In this document: positions 16,848 through 27,689 of the stretch, in pieces | Position numbering within the stretch: the stretch's first letter is position 1 | Layout: each line of letters begins with the position of its first letter | Assembly (NCBI GenBank): GCA_035650355.1 | Contig: DASRHT010000080.1 | Span: forward strand, 62,001 to 126,000 | Origin: DASRHT01 sp035650355 | GTDB taxonomy: Bacteria > Chloroflexota > Ktedonobacteria > Ktedonobacterales > Ktedonobacteraceae | Direction: 5' to 3' | DNA length: 64,000 nucleotides | Program-made: the position numbers and the translations under genes | The notes under the pieces: generated by a model | Databases searched by the model: none | Told to the model about the DNA's origin: nothing | What the model saw: the letters and a program-made list of their open reading frames with translations, nothing else

Positions 16848-18791
16848 CTATGACCGTCTTTTCACCAGATCGAGATACCAGAACGGCTGACGTTTGCGCA
16901 GCAGCGGTTTGCTACGTACAACGTTGCCAGGAATACTATCAAGAATATCGTAAGCCAGTTCTCCTGTCAGCGACCCCGCCATATCGCCGGGGCTATAGTT
17001 AAGGACGCGGGTAGTGCGCTGCCCTGTGCGTTGTTCGCGTGTATCGATAGTCATCATGGTAAGCGAGGGTTCTCCGTCGTCGGCAATGACCTCAGACCAG
17101 GGATAGGTCGTGCAAGTTGGGGCGAAGATGCCGCTGAGCCCGTTAGCTCGCATCGCTGCATATTCTCCATACCAGTTTGCCAGCGCCAGATAGACATGAT
17201 GTTCGGAGGCGTAGACACGCCAGATAACGTAGTGTATGGGATCATAGCTTTCAGGGGCAACCGATCTGGGGTGGGGGATAGTGGTGGGGGAAAGGCCAAT
17301 CGAGTTGGGGAAATCGAGCAGTGCAGGGGCGCATACCAGATCCGTCCCTTTGCCTGTCAGAACGCGCAACGTCTCTGGGAAGAGCAAATCGTAGCCAGTG
17401 GCTAAGCCGATGCGTCCCGTCGGCGTATCGAACGTCGGCAATCCCTGGTTGCCAGTTGTGGCCCAGAGGCGATCAGTCTGCGTTAGATGCAATTTGCGAT
17501 ACCTGCCGTAGATGCCCTCGGGATCAATCAGCAGCACGGTATTGTACCAGGCTCCCTCTGCCTGTTCGGCAACGCCGATGACCATACTCAACTGGGACTC
17601 CTGCGCCATCGCTACCAGCTCATCGGTCTCCGGCCCTGGCACCTGGATAGCTCCCCGCCGGAAATGGGCCACGATGGCTTCTGTCGAGGCTGTTTCGCTG
17701 ATGGAATCGGGACCCTGCGGCACCGGACCGGGCAGGAGCAATTCGGGAAGGACCAGCACATCGGGGACCGCGGGAGCATTATCCTGCAAAAACGTCTGGA
17801 TCAGTGTGCGCAGGGATTGGATGGTCTCTCGGTGTGACCGCGCCGGAAAATCTGCAAGATTTAGCTGAATGATGCCTGTGCATGAGAGCTGTCCTGGCGG
17901 CAGTTCGCCCAGAGCGTAAAGGCTATGGTAGCGCAACGGCTCCCATAAATAGGTGTTGTTAACTATCGTGATATATTCGCTCGGGAGCCGATCAGCCAGC
18001 CGTTGACCTGCGGCGGCAGCTCCTCCCCAACGCTTATCGCGGCAAAGAGCAAGATCGACATCGCCGTAAACAATGCCCTCGCCATTATCAAGGTAGGACT
18101 GGATAGAGCCATCGGGGTTGAGAATGCAACTGCCGCCACTAAACTGCACGCCACGCTCTCTGCCATAGCGATTGGCGGCAATGAAATATACGCCGTTTTC
18201 AAAGGCGCGGGCGATCCAGCTTCCGCTCGGGCTTTTCTCGCCCAGCCAGTTGGTGGGGAAGAGCAGCACATCCGCCTGTTTCAGGGCCGGGATACGGGCG
18301 GCTTCAAAATACATCGCATCCATACAGATCAGCGCGCTGAGCCGACCGAGGGGCGTCTCCCAGACCGGCATGCCCAGGTCGCCATCGCGCGCCCAGCGTG
18401 GTTCTGAGATGAACGAGTGAATTTTGCGATACGTCCCGATATATCCTTCCGGGCCGAGCAGAGCCACGCTATTGTAATATGCTTGCGTAGCGGGATCGAC
18501 CTCTGGCAGTGTTACCGCGATATAGCAATTATGCATGGTTGCCAGTTGCTGGAAACGATCAGTGGTGGGGCCAGGAACCGGTTCGACATACGGGGCTATT
18601 TCTGAGCGATCCGCCCAGCAATAGCCGGTGGTTGCCATCTCTGGCAAAACGATCAGTCTCGCATTATGCTCAATAGCCTCTTTGACCAGGCATAGGAGCT
18701 GGTGAATGTTCTGTTCTTTCTCGCCGAGCGTCGGCTCAAACTGGATAGCTGCAACGCGATACCTGGTATTCGTGTGTGCGAGATCGCTCAT
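16848..18791 (-). CDS. Tandem nitrilase-superfamily protein, second domain degenerate
   Basis: A 647-residue protein with two carbon-nitrogen hydrolase domains in a row. Domain 1 (about 10-285) has the full triad: Glu51 (LPEMATTGY), Lys123 (YRKIHSF) and Cys156 (ALICMDAM). Domain 2 (about 303-600) keeps Glu350 (LPELLLPG) and Lys433 (YRKLHL) but has Gly466 in ATGYDLLFPE where the nucleophile Cys should be, so it should be catalytically dead. The start has AGGAG just upstream. The substrate (an amide or nitrile) is unknown. The dead domain may be structural or regulatory. It stands as a single gene. Confidence 0.88.
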   Translation of the reverse strand: MSDLAHTNTRYRVAAIQFEPTLGEKEQNIHQLLCLVKEAIEHNARLIVLPEMATTGYCWADRSEIAPYVEPVPGPTTDRFQQLATMHNCYIAVTLPEVDPATQAYYNSVALLGPEGYIGTYRKIHSFISEPRWARDGDLGMPVWETPLGRLSALICMDAMYFEAARIPALKQADVLLFPTNWLGEKSPSGSWIARAFENGVYFIAANRYGRERGVQFSGGSCILNPDGSIQSYLDNGEGIVYGDVDLALCRDKRWGGAAAAGQRLADRLPSEYITIVNNTYLWEPLRYHSLYALGELPPGQLSCTGIIQLNLADFPARSHRETIQSLRTLIQTFLQDNAPAVPDVLVLPELLLPGPVPQGPDSISETASTEAIVAHFRRGAIQVPGPETDELVAMAQESQLSMVIGVAEQAEGAWYNTVLLIDPEGIYGRYRKLHLTQTDRLWATTGNQGLPTFDTPTGRIGLATGYDLLFPETLRVLTGKGTDLVCAPALLDFPNSIGLSPTTIPHPRSVAPESYDPIHYVIWRVYASEHHVYLALANWYGEYAAMRANGLSGIFAPTCTTYPWSEVIADDGEPSLTMMTIDTREQRTGQRTTRVLNYSPGDMAGSLTGELAYDILDSIPGNVVRSKPLLRKRQPFWYLDLVKRRS

Positions 18792-19314
18792 GTGGACTCC
18801 TGCTAGTCAGGATATACACGACAGCAACGATGAATGCTGCTTTTTAATTTGGCGTTCGTATTATAACATTTTTGGGGCTTTATTGCATGGCACAGGTTGA
18901 CATGTAATAGTACTTTATGCTCAAACCTGCCCCGCACCTCCTGCGCCGGTATGTGGAGACCCACTTCAGCGCGTCCGTAGGCGATTTATCACCTTCCCCT
19001 CTTGTCCCGCCCCAAATTCGCCGTCACCCATATTCTATCCCGCAGCAGGGCAAGCGCGAGGCCCCGCCCGTCCACGCCGCCATCCCTACCTTCCTCCCGA
19101 AACGCCCGCATCACCGCAACTATTTGTAGAGACCAGCTTCAGCGCGTCCGCTTTAGCGCCCGTCCTTCCTTCGCCCCACCTCATATCTGCTCCAACGCCA
19201 CAACATCCACTCCTCCAATTGCTCATTGCTCCACAACGAACAGGAAAACTATCAAAATGATGAATAATTTCTTTTTGCCCCTTCACCTTTTCAATCTATC
19301 CCCTTCTTGTGCTA
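18792..19314. other. Long intergenic region with two copies of a 22-bp repeat
   Basis: No convincing gene. It holds two near-identical 22-bp direct copies (18956-18977 and 19129-19150, two mismatches) containing TTCAGCGCGTCCG. The stretch between them is C-rich on this strand and free of good ribosome sites. Function unknown. Confidence 0.4.
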
Positions 19315-19343
19315 TTGACAAATGGATTTATCTCTTCTATACT
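19315..19343 (+). promoter_or_regulatory. Strong sigma-70-type promoter of the RHS gene
   Basis: TTGACA at 19315-19320, a 17-bp spacer and TATACT at 19338-19343. The next gene on this strand begins at 19711, giving an untranslated leader of about 360 nt. The leader holds inverted repeats (for example CTTATGTC at 19621-19628 against GACATAAG at 19658-19665), so post-transcriptional control is possible. Confidence 0.7.
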
Positions 19344-19710
19344 TCTTTTAGACCTCTTGTATAGGAAAGCGCAGTATTACGAATAACTATGATGAGGTTG
19401 TTACTTTATACAGGTAGAGATCTTCTTGCAAAAGATTATCCATATACTTTTACCTGTTATTTTTTTACCTGTTTTTCTCGCTTTCCTCACGAGGTCAAGA
19501 TTTTTATGAGTGGAGGACCTTCCATGTCTGCCTGTGCTCCTTTCCCGGGCTCGTAGCCGCCAGTTTCCCACCTTTCGTCCGCCGTCTATCGATAGATCGC
19601 ATTGTTTCGATCAGACATGTCTTATGTCTGGTTGTGTGATGCTGTGTCAAGACATCCCGACATAAGGTATTACGCTCAACTATTCTTTGTTTTGTAGAAA
19701 GGAACGCTTG

Positions 19711-22700
19711 GTGCAATCTCGTTCGTGTTCAGTCTCCCGTTCAGCTCTGTCACGAGCCGGCTGGCGAGCTGTGCTCATCTGCTTCTTCGTCGCCCTGGTG
19801 TTACTGGTGGGGCAGAACAGTCCCCTGACCTTCGGTATGGGCAGCATCCCTGCGCACGCAGCCAGCGTGGCTGTCCCGCCCTCGTTCAAACCCAATCGGA
19901 TGAACCCACAGACCGGAGCGCAATCGCACAGTCGCGGCTATACCCCCGCTCCAATGGGCAATCAGCCGCCGCATGCGCCTCAGATCATTACCCATACGCA
20001 GAAGATGTCGATGCAACCGGCCACGGTTGACCTCAAAGTGGGTCAGGCCGCGCAGTTTGTGGGCAGCGATGGGCATCTGGAGGTGCGCATCCCGGCCAAC
20101 GCCATCACTGCCGCTGATCTGACCCAGGCGGGCGGCAAACTCAGCCTGCGCATCACTCAGATCGCTCCCGGCTCCGGCTCCAACGCGGGCGGCAGCGGGC
20201 GGATCTCCTTTGGCACCTACCTGCTGCAACTGGTCGATGCCAACGGCACCGTGCTGGCTCATGGCTTGCGGGCGCCGGTTACCGCCATCTACCACTTCGA
20301 CAAAAAAGAGGGGGTGCTCAACCTGGGGCATGCCTACGTCGTGCTCAATGGCGCTCATTCTCAAGGGGTGGTCTCGGCTTCGCTGGCCAAAGGGATGACG
20401 CTGGACAGCACCTTTGGCGCGCTCTCCTCCTCGCCGGTCAAGCTTGATCTAGCCCAGCACACCATGACGGTGAATCCCTCGCTCAACACCCCGAGCACCT
20501 CGCTCTCCTGGCAGAGCGATGCCTCCATCGGGTCCTTCGGCAAACCGGACCCCTTCAGTGCCGACCTCAACGCGGGTGCGCTCACTGCCTCCTATCCCAT
20601 CGATGTGCCCGCTGGTCCTGGTGGGCTGACTCCGCCGGTCCAGCTTTCCTACAATAGCGCCGGCGTCAACGAGCAGCACAACCCGTCGGCAGCGGCAGGC
20701 TGGGTCGGGGAAGGCTGGACGCTCTCGCTGGGTTCGATCAACTGGTCGGAGCACAATGTGCTGGCCGGCTGTCAATTGCAGAACTGCGGCACCGAATGGG
20801 AGAATAGCTGGCAACTCAGCGATCCCTATGGCACCGGCTCGGAGCTGATCCCGCCCAATATCAACGTCTCGACCTACTTTGATGATACCCCCAATTTCTA
20901 TTGTGGAACGGGCAACTCTCAGGCGTATCCCTGCCCGATCCTGTGGCATACCGCCAACGAATCGTATGCCAAGATCTATGCCTATGTGGGACCGTTTGCC
21001 ATTCCGGGCGCGGGTCCGGCGACCAATTCTCCCTGCTTCCGCGTCTGGCTCAAGAACGGCATCATGGAGGAGTTTGGCTGTACCCAGGACTCGATCCAGT
21101 ATTATTACGAGCCGGGTAATGGGCAGGGGGCGCTACTCTCGGCCTGGAACCTGGATATGATCACCGACCCGCAGGGCAACCAGATCCATCTGACCTATCA
21201 GCAGGATATGGAGCAGTGGACCAATCCGGTGACCCATGCCACCTTCAATTATCCGCGCGATGTGGTGCTTTCGACCATTGAATATGACTCGCCTGCCTGT
21301 CACAACGCGCAGACGATGTGTACCGGAGCCAACTGGGCGCCGTTGGTGCGCGTGAGCTTTGCCAGCAGTCATAATCCAACGCGAGGCTCCAGCCCACTTC
21401 CCAGCGGCTGTAATACCGGCGCGAATCTGCGCTGTGACGATCCATTTGATCTCTCAGGCAGCAATGGAGTTGCCGCTCCGCTGATCCAGAGCACTTTTGT
21501 GCTCAACGATGTCCAGGTGCAGGTGCGCTCCAGCGGTACGGGCTCCTGGAATACCTTACGCGATTATCAGCTCAACTACGAGTTGTCGGCGCCAACCACC
21601 ATCACTGATCCCTCCAGCGGTCGGCAGCAATCGGTGGCGGGCATGCTGGATCTGACCGGCATGCAGCAGGTGGGCGATACGGGGGCGACTGCGCTGCTCT
21701 ATTCGGGCAAGGACAACAGCACGAGCAGCTCCTTTGCCTACATGAAGGTCTTTGACCTCAGCAGTCAGCATCTCGTGGTTGGCTCGAACACGACGCTGAC
21801 CTATTGGATCTATCCGCAAAGTGCCGCGACCAGTGGACTGGTCAGTGGCAGCAACAGCAGTTGTGTGGCGGTGGATCTGATCTTCACCGATGGCAGCAAT
21901 CTGCGCGACTCGGGAGCGGTGGACCAGAACGGGGTGCGGGTGCATCCGGCCCAGCAGTGCGGCCACCTGATGCTTGATCAGTGGAACCGGGTCACCACCA
22001 ACATTGGCGCCGTCGCCAACGGCAAAACTCTGAGCAAGCTGGATATTGGCTACGACCAGCCCGCCAATACAGGGGGCTATCGCGGCTATGTCGATGATCT
22101 CAGCCTGAGCAATCCGAGCAGCAGCACGCCACTGTGGTCGAGCACGTTGGAAAGCGGAGATCCGCAGCCGACGTGGACCAGTACGGTCGATACCGGACCA
22201 GAGAGCGGCTCGGGCAAAAGTAGCAACGTGGGTGGGATCTGTTGTGGGCTGACCGGCCCGGAACTGGCGACGCGTCAGGAAGTGGCCCATGCCGATGGGG
22301 CAGCTCTGCCCGCGCGAAGCTTCACCTACACCTCATTGGACAATTCCTACGTCGATTCGTTCTTTCATCCCAACCCGTCGAACAACTGCGGGCCATCGTG
22401 GAATACGGGCAATGGCAGCGGCTGTCTGTTGTGGGGACAGAGCCATCTCAACAACGACCGCTACCTCGCCAGCGCCAGCAATGGCATGGGGCTTGCAGAG
22501 ACCTTTAGCTGGTCGCTGGCGCGCGACAATACCCACGGCGTGCCGGGCGGTGGCTCCAACACTGCCGATCCGCTCTACTGCAACTCGCACCAGAGCGGCT
22601 ATCCCTGTAACGAAGCAGACGACGGGGGCTGGAGCCGGGTGGTGCTCAGCCAGCAGAGCAGCACGACGGTCCGATTGACGCAGAATGGGCAGGGTGGTGC

Positions 22701-25700
22701 GCAAACCAGCACGCCGGTGACCAGCACCACCAACTACACCTACCAGCTCAGCTATCCGTTAGTGGCCCAGCAGTGTAGCGACTGTGTGGCGGGGATGTAC
22801 TGGGGCAACCAGAACGATGTGGACTACCTGGGCTACTACAACGGCAAGTTCATGGGCTTTACCCAGGTGACAGTCTCGCATGCCGATGGCTCCGTCGAAG
22901 TGCATAAGTACTTCGGCACCGAAGGCTGGGGTATCTACGACACCGGGCAGGCCAGGTGTGGCACCCCCAACCCCTGTCATAACGACCCCTGGTGGGATCT
23001 ACCCAACGTGGCGCATGGGCACGAGACGGAGGCGTTCTTCTACGACACCGATGGCACGACCCTGCTCAAGCATACCACCGCGAGCTACCAAGCGGTTTGT
23101 CCGCCCAGTGGGGTGAGTGGCACCCCGGCCTCCAGCATCTTTGGCACCTTTGACGGCAAGCTGGTGAGCGCGCTGGACGACTCCAACCCGGTGGCCGTCT
23201 GCGATGTGCAGCAGACCCAGCAGGTCGAGCAGGTCTCCAACGGCACCGCCAACAACGTCACCACGACCTCCTCGTGGACCTACGACAATTTCGGACGCGT
23301 GCTCCAGGAGACGATCACCAGCAATGGGGGCACTCCGGGGACCGTGGTGCATCAATATGCCTATGTGTGGAATGATGCGATCAGCGCGACGAAAACCAGC
23401 GCCACGGGAACCCATATCATCGATACGCTGGCCTCGACCACGACGCAGGACAGCGCGGGCAATCACCTCAGTTGTAGCGATGTCAACTACGATGGACAGG
23501 GCTATCTCGCCGGGCAAACCAGCGCCTTAACCGGGGGGCTGGTCACGGCCAAAGATAGCTATAGCAACTGTGGCACCTCGTCGAACGGTTTTACACCCAG
23601 TGGGCAGATTCGCACTACGATGACCTATGATGCCTACGGCAACCAGGTCGCCATCGACGACGCGGATGCCAATGCCAGCATCAGTGGGCATACCGGCTGT
23701 ACGGTGGGCAGTACGCAGTACACGAGCTGCTCGGCCTACGACAGCACCTTCCAGGTCTTGCCGACCAGTTCGTCCAACGCGCTCAACCAGACGAGCAGCA
23801 CGGGCTATACCTCGACGGCGATAGGCGGCTTCGGACTCTGGCCCGTTTCGACGACCGATCCCAACAATCAGTCCACGACCTACGGCTACGACTCGTTGGG
23901 CCGCATGAGCAGCCTCACGCTCCCAGCCGAAACCAGTGGCAGCACCAAAACGTGGAGCTACACGACGTGGTGCAGTGGCCCTGCTGCGCAAGCGCCCTGT
24001 GTCGAACTGGACGAAGTGGACCGCATGAACGCGACCACGACGGTGACGACGCGTGGCTTCTATGATGGGGAGGGACGGCTGGTCGAGACGCGCGTCTCCG
24101 GTCCCAACAATCAAGATGTGGTGACCTACGTCACCTACGATGTGATGGGACGCAAGATCTTCAGCAGCAACCCGTACTTTGTCGCGGCCTACACCGGTCC
24201 GGCGGGTCCGGCGGCCTTCTCGCTGCCTGACAGCAGTCAGCCGGGCAGCAGCGCCGCGTATCCGACATTGCGGCAGACCAGCGTGACCGATCCGCTCTCG
24301 CAGACGACGACCGCGACCGCCAGTGTGCAATGTGGCGTTTCCGGGACCAGCGACACAGGTTGCTATGTGCTAAGCACCGCCATTGATGCTAATAGTCATC
24401 AACGCAGCACGTTGACCGATGGACTGGGTCACGAGGGCTACGATCTGCGCTACACCGGCAACAGTAGCGGGACATATGCGCTCTACGCCCTGACCTCCTA
24501 CGCCTACGATGTCAATGGCAACCTGCTCACGATCACGCATCCAGCCAACAACGCGGTGACTAGTTTCACCTACGATGCTGCTGGACGCAAAATTGGTCAA
24601 AACGACCCGGATCGCGGCGTCGAGAGCGCGGGCTATGATCCCAACGGCAACCTGACGCAGTCAGTGGATGCGCGAGGCAGCGCCGGAACCCTCTTCCAGG
24701 GCTACGATGGACTCAATCGTCCCTTGTGGCGCAACACCACCAACGGCCCGACGGGAGCGCGCGTCACCTACAGCTACGACAGCACGGCCAATGGCAACAT
24801 GGGCGTCGGTCGCAAAACCGGCGAAACCTTTACAGGGAGTGGCGGCCTTTCTGGCTCGTATGCCTTCGTCTACGACCAGCGTGGACAGCAGACCGGCATG
24901 ACCACCACGATCAACGGCACCAACTACTCAGCACAAGCGAGCTATGACGATGCCGGAGATATGATCAGCCAGACCTACCCGACCGGAGAAGTTGTCAACG
25001 CCACCTACTCGGCGCAGGGCTGGCTCAGCCAGTTGAGCACCACCAGCGGCGGCACCACCACCACACTCGCTTCGGGTATCAGCTACACGGGGGCAGCGGG
25101 AGCGGCGATGCACATCACGGGGATGAGCCTGGGCAACGGCGTCTACAGCTACGGGGCCAGCTACGACCTCGATCAGCGCCTGACCTCCTCCTCGCTCACT
25201 CGTAGCAGTGATGGTACCCTGCTCTACCAGACGCAGCCAGGCTACGACGCCGTGGGCAATGTCACCAGCGTCAGCACCACCTTGCAGGCAGGCACTGATA
25301 ACCAGCACTTCTGCTATGACGAGCAGAACCGGCTGAACTCAGCCAGCGCCACCGGTACCTCATCTTGTGGCACATTCACCGCAGGAACGCTGACCTCAGC
25401 GCAATATCAGCAGAGTTATACCTATGACACCAATGGCCGTCTCACGAGTAGTTCGCAAGGTAGCTACACCTATGGCGATAGCAGCCATCTGCACGCCGTC
25501 ACTGCGACGGGGAGCGGCTACAGCGCAGCGTATGATGCCGCAGGCAACATGACCTGTCGCGCGCCATCAAGCGCCACCACCTGTTCAGGGACGCAGACGG
25601 GTCAGCAACTGAGCTACGATGCCGAAGGGAACCTGAGCACCTGGCAGAACCAGCCCACGCCGACGAGCACGGTCAACTACCTTTATGATGGGGAAGGCAT

Positions 25701-27387
25701 CCGTGTCGCCTCCCAGCTTGTGAGTGGCGGGAACACGACGCTGACCTCCTACATCGGTAAGCTGGAAACAGTGGTCACGGGCAGTTCAACCACCACGACC
25801 ACGTATTATTCAGCAGGAGCGTTACGCATCGCCGAAGCAGTCAACGGCACCTTCTCCTATCTGGGCAACGATGTACTTGGTAGCACAGCCGTGGCGCTCA
25901 ACGCGGCGGGGCAACTGACGGCAGCACAGTTGTACGGTCCCTATGGCAACATGCGCTATAGTAGTGGGACCATGCCAACCGACATCGGCTTTACGGGGCA
26001 ACGTGGGGATAGTGCGACGGGATTGGATTACTACAATGCGCGCTACTACGATCCGGTGGTGGGGCTGTTCATCAGCGCGGATACGGTCTTGCCGGGAGGC
26101 GGGTTCGATCCATGGGGATTGTCACGCTATGCGTATGTGCAGGGGAACCCGGAGACGATGACGGACCCGACGGGGCATCGCTGGGCCAGCGCTGATGGCG
26201 GTGAGACGGCGTGGCTCAATCCTGTCACGGGTGGTCTGTATACCTCCACCAAGGAGAGCTGGATCTATGGAGGGGGCTACAAGATTGATTACTTTACTCC
26301 TAAGGAGCGAAAAAATCCCTGGTACGATCCCCTGAAAGATAAGCAGAACAGCACATGGGCCAAAATCAGTCGTGGAATTTCGAATTGGCTAGCTTCTATT
26401 AGTTATACCGGTGGGCCTGGGATGGGAGCCTGCTTATTAAGCTTTGCTCCAGCAACGAAAGTGGCAACCGCTCAAGGAGCAAAAGCTATTAGCTCATTAC
26501 GCCCAGGTGACAAAGTATGGGCTTATAACCCGAAAATGCACAAGATGGAACTGCAACCAATTGTGCATGTCTGGATTAACCATGACGATGATCTGGTTGA
26601 CCTAACCGTTACATCAGAAGCTTCTCATCAACACGGGAAACCAGAACAGAACGCGGTGGAAACGATCCATACCAACCAGAAACATCCGTTTCTTACTGTG
26701 GAAAAAGGATTTGTTCCTGTTTCTCAGCTTCGTATAGGAATGCATTTGGTAAAAGCTAATCATGGCACTGGCGTGGTTACGAAGCTGGAAACTATTCCAG
26801 GTACGATGGCAATGTTTAACCTTGAAGTTGCCAATGATCATACCTTCACTGTTGGTGAAGGTAAATGGATCGTGCATAACTGCACATCTGGTGGCTTCGA
26901 TACAAGTCCCTTTTCCAATTCTCAAGATTTATCTGGAGCATCTATGGATCAGCTTGTATCTCGAGTTCCCCAAGATGCATCCGTCAGAGTTTTGGAGCCT
27001 TACCAGACTCCAACTGGGCAACCAAGCGGAGTGAAAGAAGGATTTGAATATACATGGAAAGATGGTGATACTATCTATACGTTAAGAGTGCATGGTCCAA
27101 ATAGTAATGCACCTCCTGGTTCAAATGCGGCCAGTGGGTGGAATTGGCGGCTTTTTAAGGAAGCAGGAGGACAAACCTCCGCTCTAAAAAGCGACGGAAC
27201 ATGGGTTACGGCAGATAGGGTAACTTTTAAAAGTCCTACATTCTCCGAAGAAGACATGAATCTCTCGCACGTCCCCATGCAGAACTATACCGGAGATACG
27301 ACTGTTGCGCCTAGTCCTACTGGTCCGCGCATTATTCCAGATGATCCCCTTACACCCGAAGAACCTGATGTACCTGGGATAGAATAG
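19711..27387 (+). CDS. Secreted RHS/YD-repeat protein with Hint domain and C-terminal toxin-like domain
   Basis: About 2558 residues. The GTG at 19711 has AAAGGA 7 nt upstream; a TTG at 19687 is open but lacks a site. A signal peptide (RAVLICFFVALVLLVG, cleavage near AHA-AS) exports it. A SpvB-like region follows (GGLTPPVQLSYNSAG near 310), then long YD repeats and the core end DYYNARYYDPVVG near 2107-2120. After the boundary at DPTGH the DNA turns AT-richer: a Hint domain runs from CLLSFAPATKVAT to IVHNC, with the Cys start and terminal His-Asn/Cys of self-cleaving Hint modules. The last about 168 residues include RVHGPNSNAPPGSNAASGW, which resembles the type 30 polymorphic toxin family from memory. 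Likely role: contact-dependent competition, the Hint releasing the tip. Confidence 0.92.
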   Translation: MQSRSCSVSRSALSRAGWRAVLICFFVALVLLVGQNSPLTFGMGSIPAHAASVAVPPSFKPNRMNPQTGAQSHSRGYTPAPMGNQPPHAPQIITHTQKMSMQPATVDLKVGQAAQFVGSDGHLEVRIPANAITAADLTQAGGKLSLRITQIAPGSGSNAGGSGRISFGTYLLQLVDANGTVLAHGLRAPVTAIYHFDKKEGVLNLGHAYVVLNGAHSQGVVSASLAKGMTLDSTFGALSSSPVKLDLAQHTMTVNPSLNTPSTSLSWQSDASIGSFGKPDPFSADLNAGALTASYPIDVPAGPGGLTPPVQLSYNSAGVNEQHNPSAAAGWVGEGWTLSLGSINWSEHNVLAGCQLQNCGTEWENSWQLSDPYGTGSELIPPNINVSTYFDDTPNFYCGTGNSQAYPCPILWHTANESYAKIYAYVGPFAIPGAGPATNSPCFRVWLKNGIMEEFGCTQDSIQYYYEPGNGQGALLSAWNLDMITDPQGNQIHLTYQQDMEQWTNPVTHATFNYPRDVVLSTIEYDSPACHNAQTMCTGANWAPLVRVSFASSHNPTRGSSPLPSGCNTGANLRCDDPFDLSGSNGVAAPLIQSTFVLNDVQVQVRSSGTGSWNTLRDYQLNYELSAPTTITDPSSGRQQSVAGMLDLTGMQQVGDTGATALLYSGKDNSTSSSFAYMKVFDLSSQHLVVGSNTTLTYWIYPQSAATSGLVSGSNSSCVAVDLIFTDGSNLRDSGAVDQNGVRVHPAQQCGHLMLDQWNRVTTNIGAVANGKTLSKLDIGYDQPANTGGYRGYVDDLSLSNPSSSTPLWSSTLESGDPQPTWTSTVDTGPESGSGKSSNVGGICCGLTGPELATRQEVAHADGAALPARSFTYTSLDNSYVDSFFHPNPSNNCGPSWNTGNGSGCLLWGQSHLNNDRYLASASNGMGLAETFSWSLARDNTHGVPGGGSNTADPLYCNSHQSGYPCNEADDGGWSRVVLSQQSSTTVRLTQNGQGGAQTSTPVTSTTNYTYQLSYPLVAQQCSDCVAGMYWGNQNDVDYLGYYNGKFMGFTQVTVSHADGSVEVHKYFGTEGWGIYDTGQARCGTPNPCHNDPWWDLPNVAHGHETEAFFYDTDGTTLLKHTTASYQAVCPPSGVSGTPASSIFGTFDGKLVSALDDSNPVAVCDVQQTQQVEQVSNGTANNVTTTSSWTYDNFGRVLQETITSNGGTPGTVVHQYAYVWNDAISATKTSATGTHIIDTLASTTTQDSAGNHLSCSDVNYDGQGYLAGQTSALTGGLVTAKDSYSNCGTSSNGFTPSGQIRTTMTYDAYGNQVAIDDADANASISGHTGCTVGSTQYTSCSAYDSTFQVLPTSSSNALNQTSSTGYTSTAIGGFGLWPVSTTDPNNQSTTYGYDSLGRMSSLTLPAETSGSTKTWSYTTWCSGPAAQAPCVELDEVDRMNATTTVTTRGFYDGEGRLVETRVSGPNNQDVVTYVTYDVMGRKIFSSNPYFVAAYTGPAGPAAFSLPDSSQPGSSAAYPTLRQTSVTDPLSQTTTATASVQCGVSGTSDTGCYVLSTAIDANSHQRSTLTDGLGHEGYDLRYTGNSSGTYALYALTSYAYDVNGNLLTITHPANNAVTSFTYDAAGRKIGQNDPDRGVESAGYDPNGNLTQSVDARGSAGTLFQGYDGLNRPLWRNTTNGPTGARVTYSYDSTANGNMGVGRKTGETFTGSGGLSGSYAFVYDQRGQQTGMTTTINGTNYSAQASYDDAGDMISQTYPTGEVVNATYSAQGWLSQLSTTSGGTTTTLASGISYTGAAGAAMHITGMSLGNGVYSYGASYDLDQRLTSSSLTRSSDGTLLYQTQPGYDAVGNVTSVSTTLQAGTDNQHFCYDEQNRLNSASATGTSSCGTFTAGTLTSAQYQQSYTYDTNGRLTSSSQGSYTYGDSSHLHAVTATGSGYSAAYDAAGNMTCRAPSSATTCSGTQTGQQLSYDAEGNLSTWQNQPTPTSTVNYLYDGEGIRVASQLVSGGNTTLTSYIGKLETVVTGSSTTTTTYYSAGALRIAEAVNGTFSYLGNDVLGSTAVALNAAGQLTAAQLYGPYGNMRYSSGTMPTDIGFTGQRGDSATGLDYYNARYYDPVVGLFISADTVLPGGGFDPWGLSRYAYVQGNPETMTDPTGHRWASADGGETAWLNPVTGGLYTSTKESWIYGGGYKIDYFTPKERKNPWYDPLKDKQNSTWAKISRGISNWLASISYTGGPGMGACLLSFAPATKVATAQGAKAISSLRPGDKVWAYNPKMHKMELQPIVHVWINHDDDLVDLTVTSEASHQHGKPEQNAVETIHTNQKHPFLTVEKGFVPVSQLRIGMHLVKANHGTGVVTKLETIPGTMAMFNLEVANDHTFTVGEGKWIVHNCTSGGFDTSPFSNSQDLSGASMDQLVSRVPQDASVRVLEPYQTPTGQPSGVKEGFEYTWKDGDTIYTLRVHGPNSNAPPGSNAASGWNWRLFKEAGGQTSALKSDGTWVTADRVTFKSPTFSEEDMNLSHVPMQNYTGDTTVAPSPTGPRIIPDDPLTPEEPDVPGIE

Positions 27388-27689
27388 AAGAGGTGCGTAA
27401 CTTTTAAATTGGGCATATAAAAGCAGTATTAACAGCGGACCATTGATGGTAGAAACCATTCTGCGCAACGAACAGTGACAAACAGAAATGGTATTATCAC
27501 TGACGGTCCTACACAAAGGTGGCAAGTGTACCGTTAGGTACACTTGCCAAACGAGATAATACAAGGAAAACGATTCGAAAAACTTTTGGCATAGCCTTTT
27601 ACCAGAACGAAAAATCCTGGTAGGAAGGAGGACGATAGAAATATAATGGAAGAGGAGTGGCACCAGGAGAAAGAAGGAGTTCAACGCAC
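27388..27689. other. Intergenic region with hairpin and possible leader ORF
   Basis: A 13-bp perfect hairpin with a GTTA loop lies at 27520-27549 (arm TGGCAAGTGTACC); there is no U-tract, so it is a weak terminator candidate. A 26-codon ORF begins with ATG at 27646, 14 nt after AAGGAGG, and runs across the next gene's start, ending at 27725. It could be a coupling leader or chance. Confidence 0.4.

Noticed and set aside
18917..19364. Short open frames in the 18.8-19.3 kb gap
   Set aside because: C-rich, low-complexity products (many Pro/Ser/Arg) and no ribosome sites.
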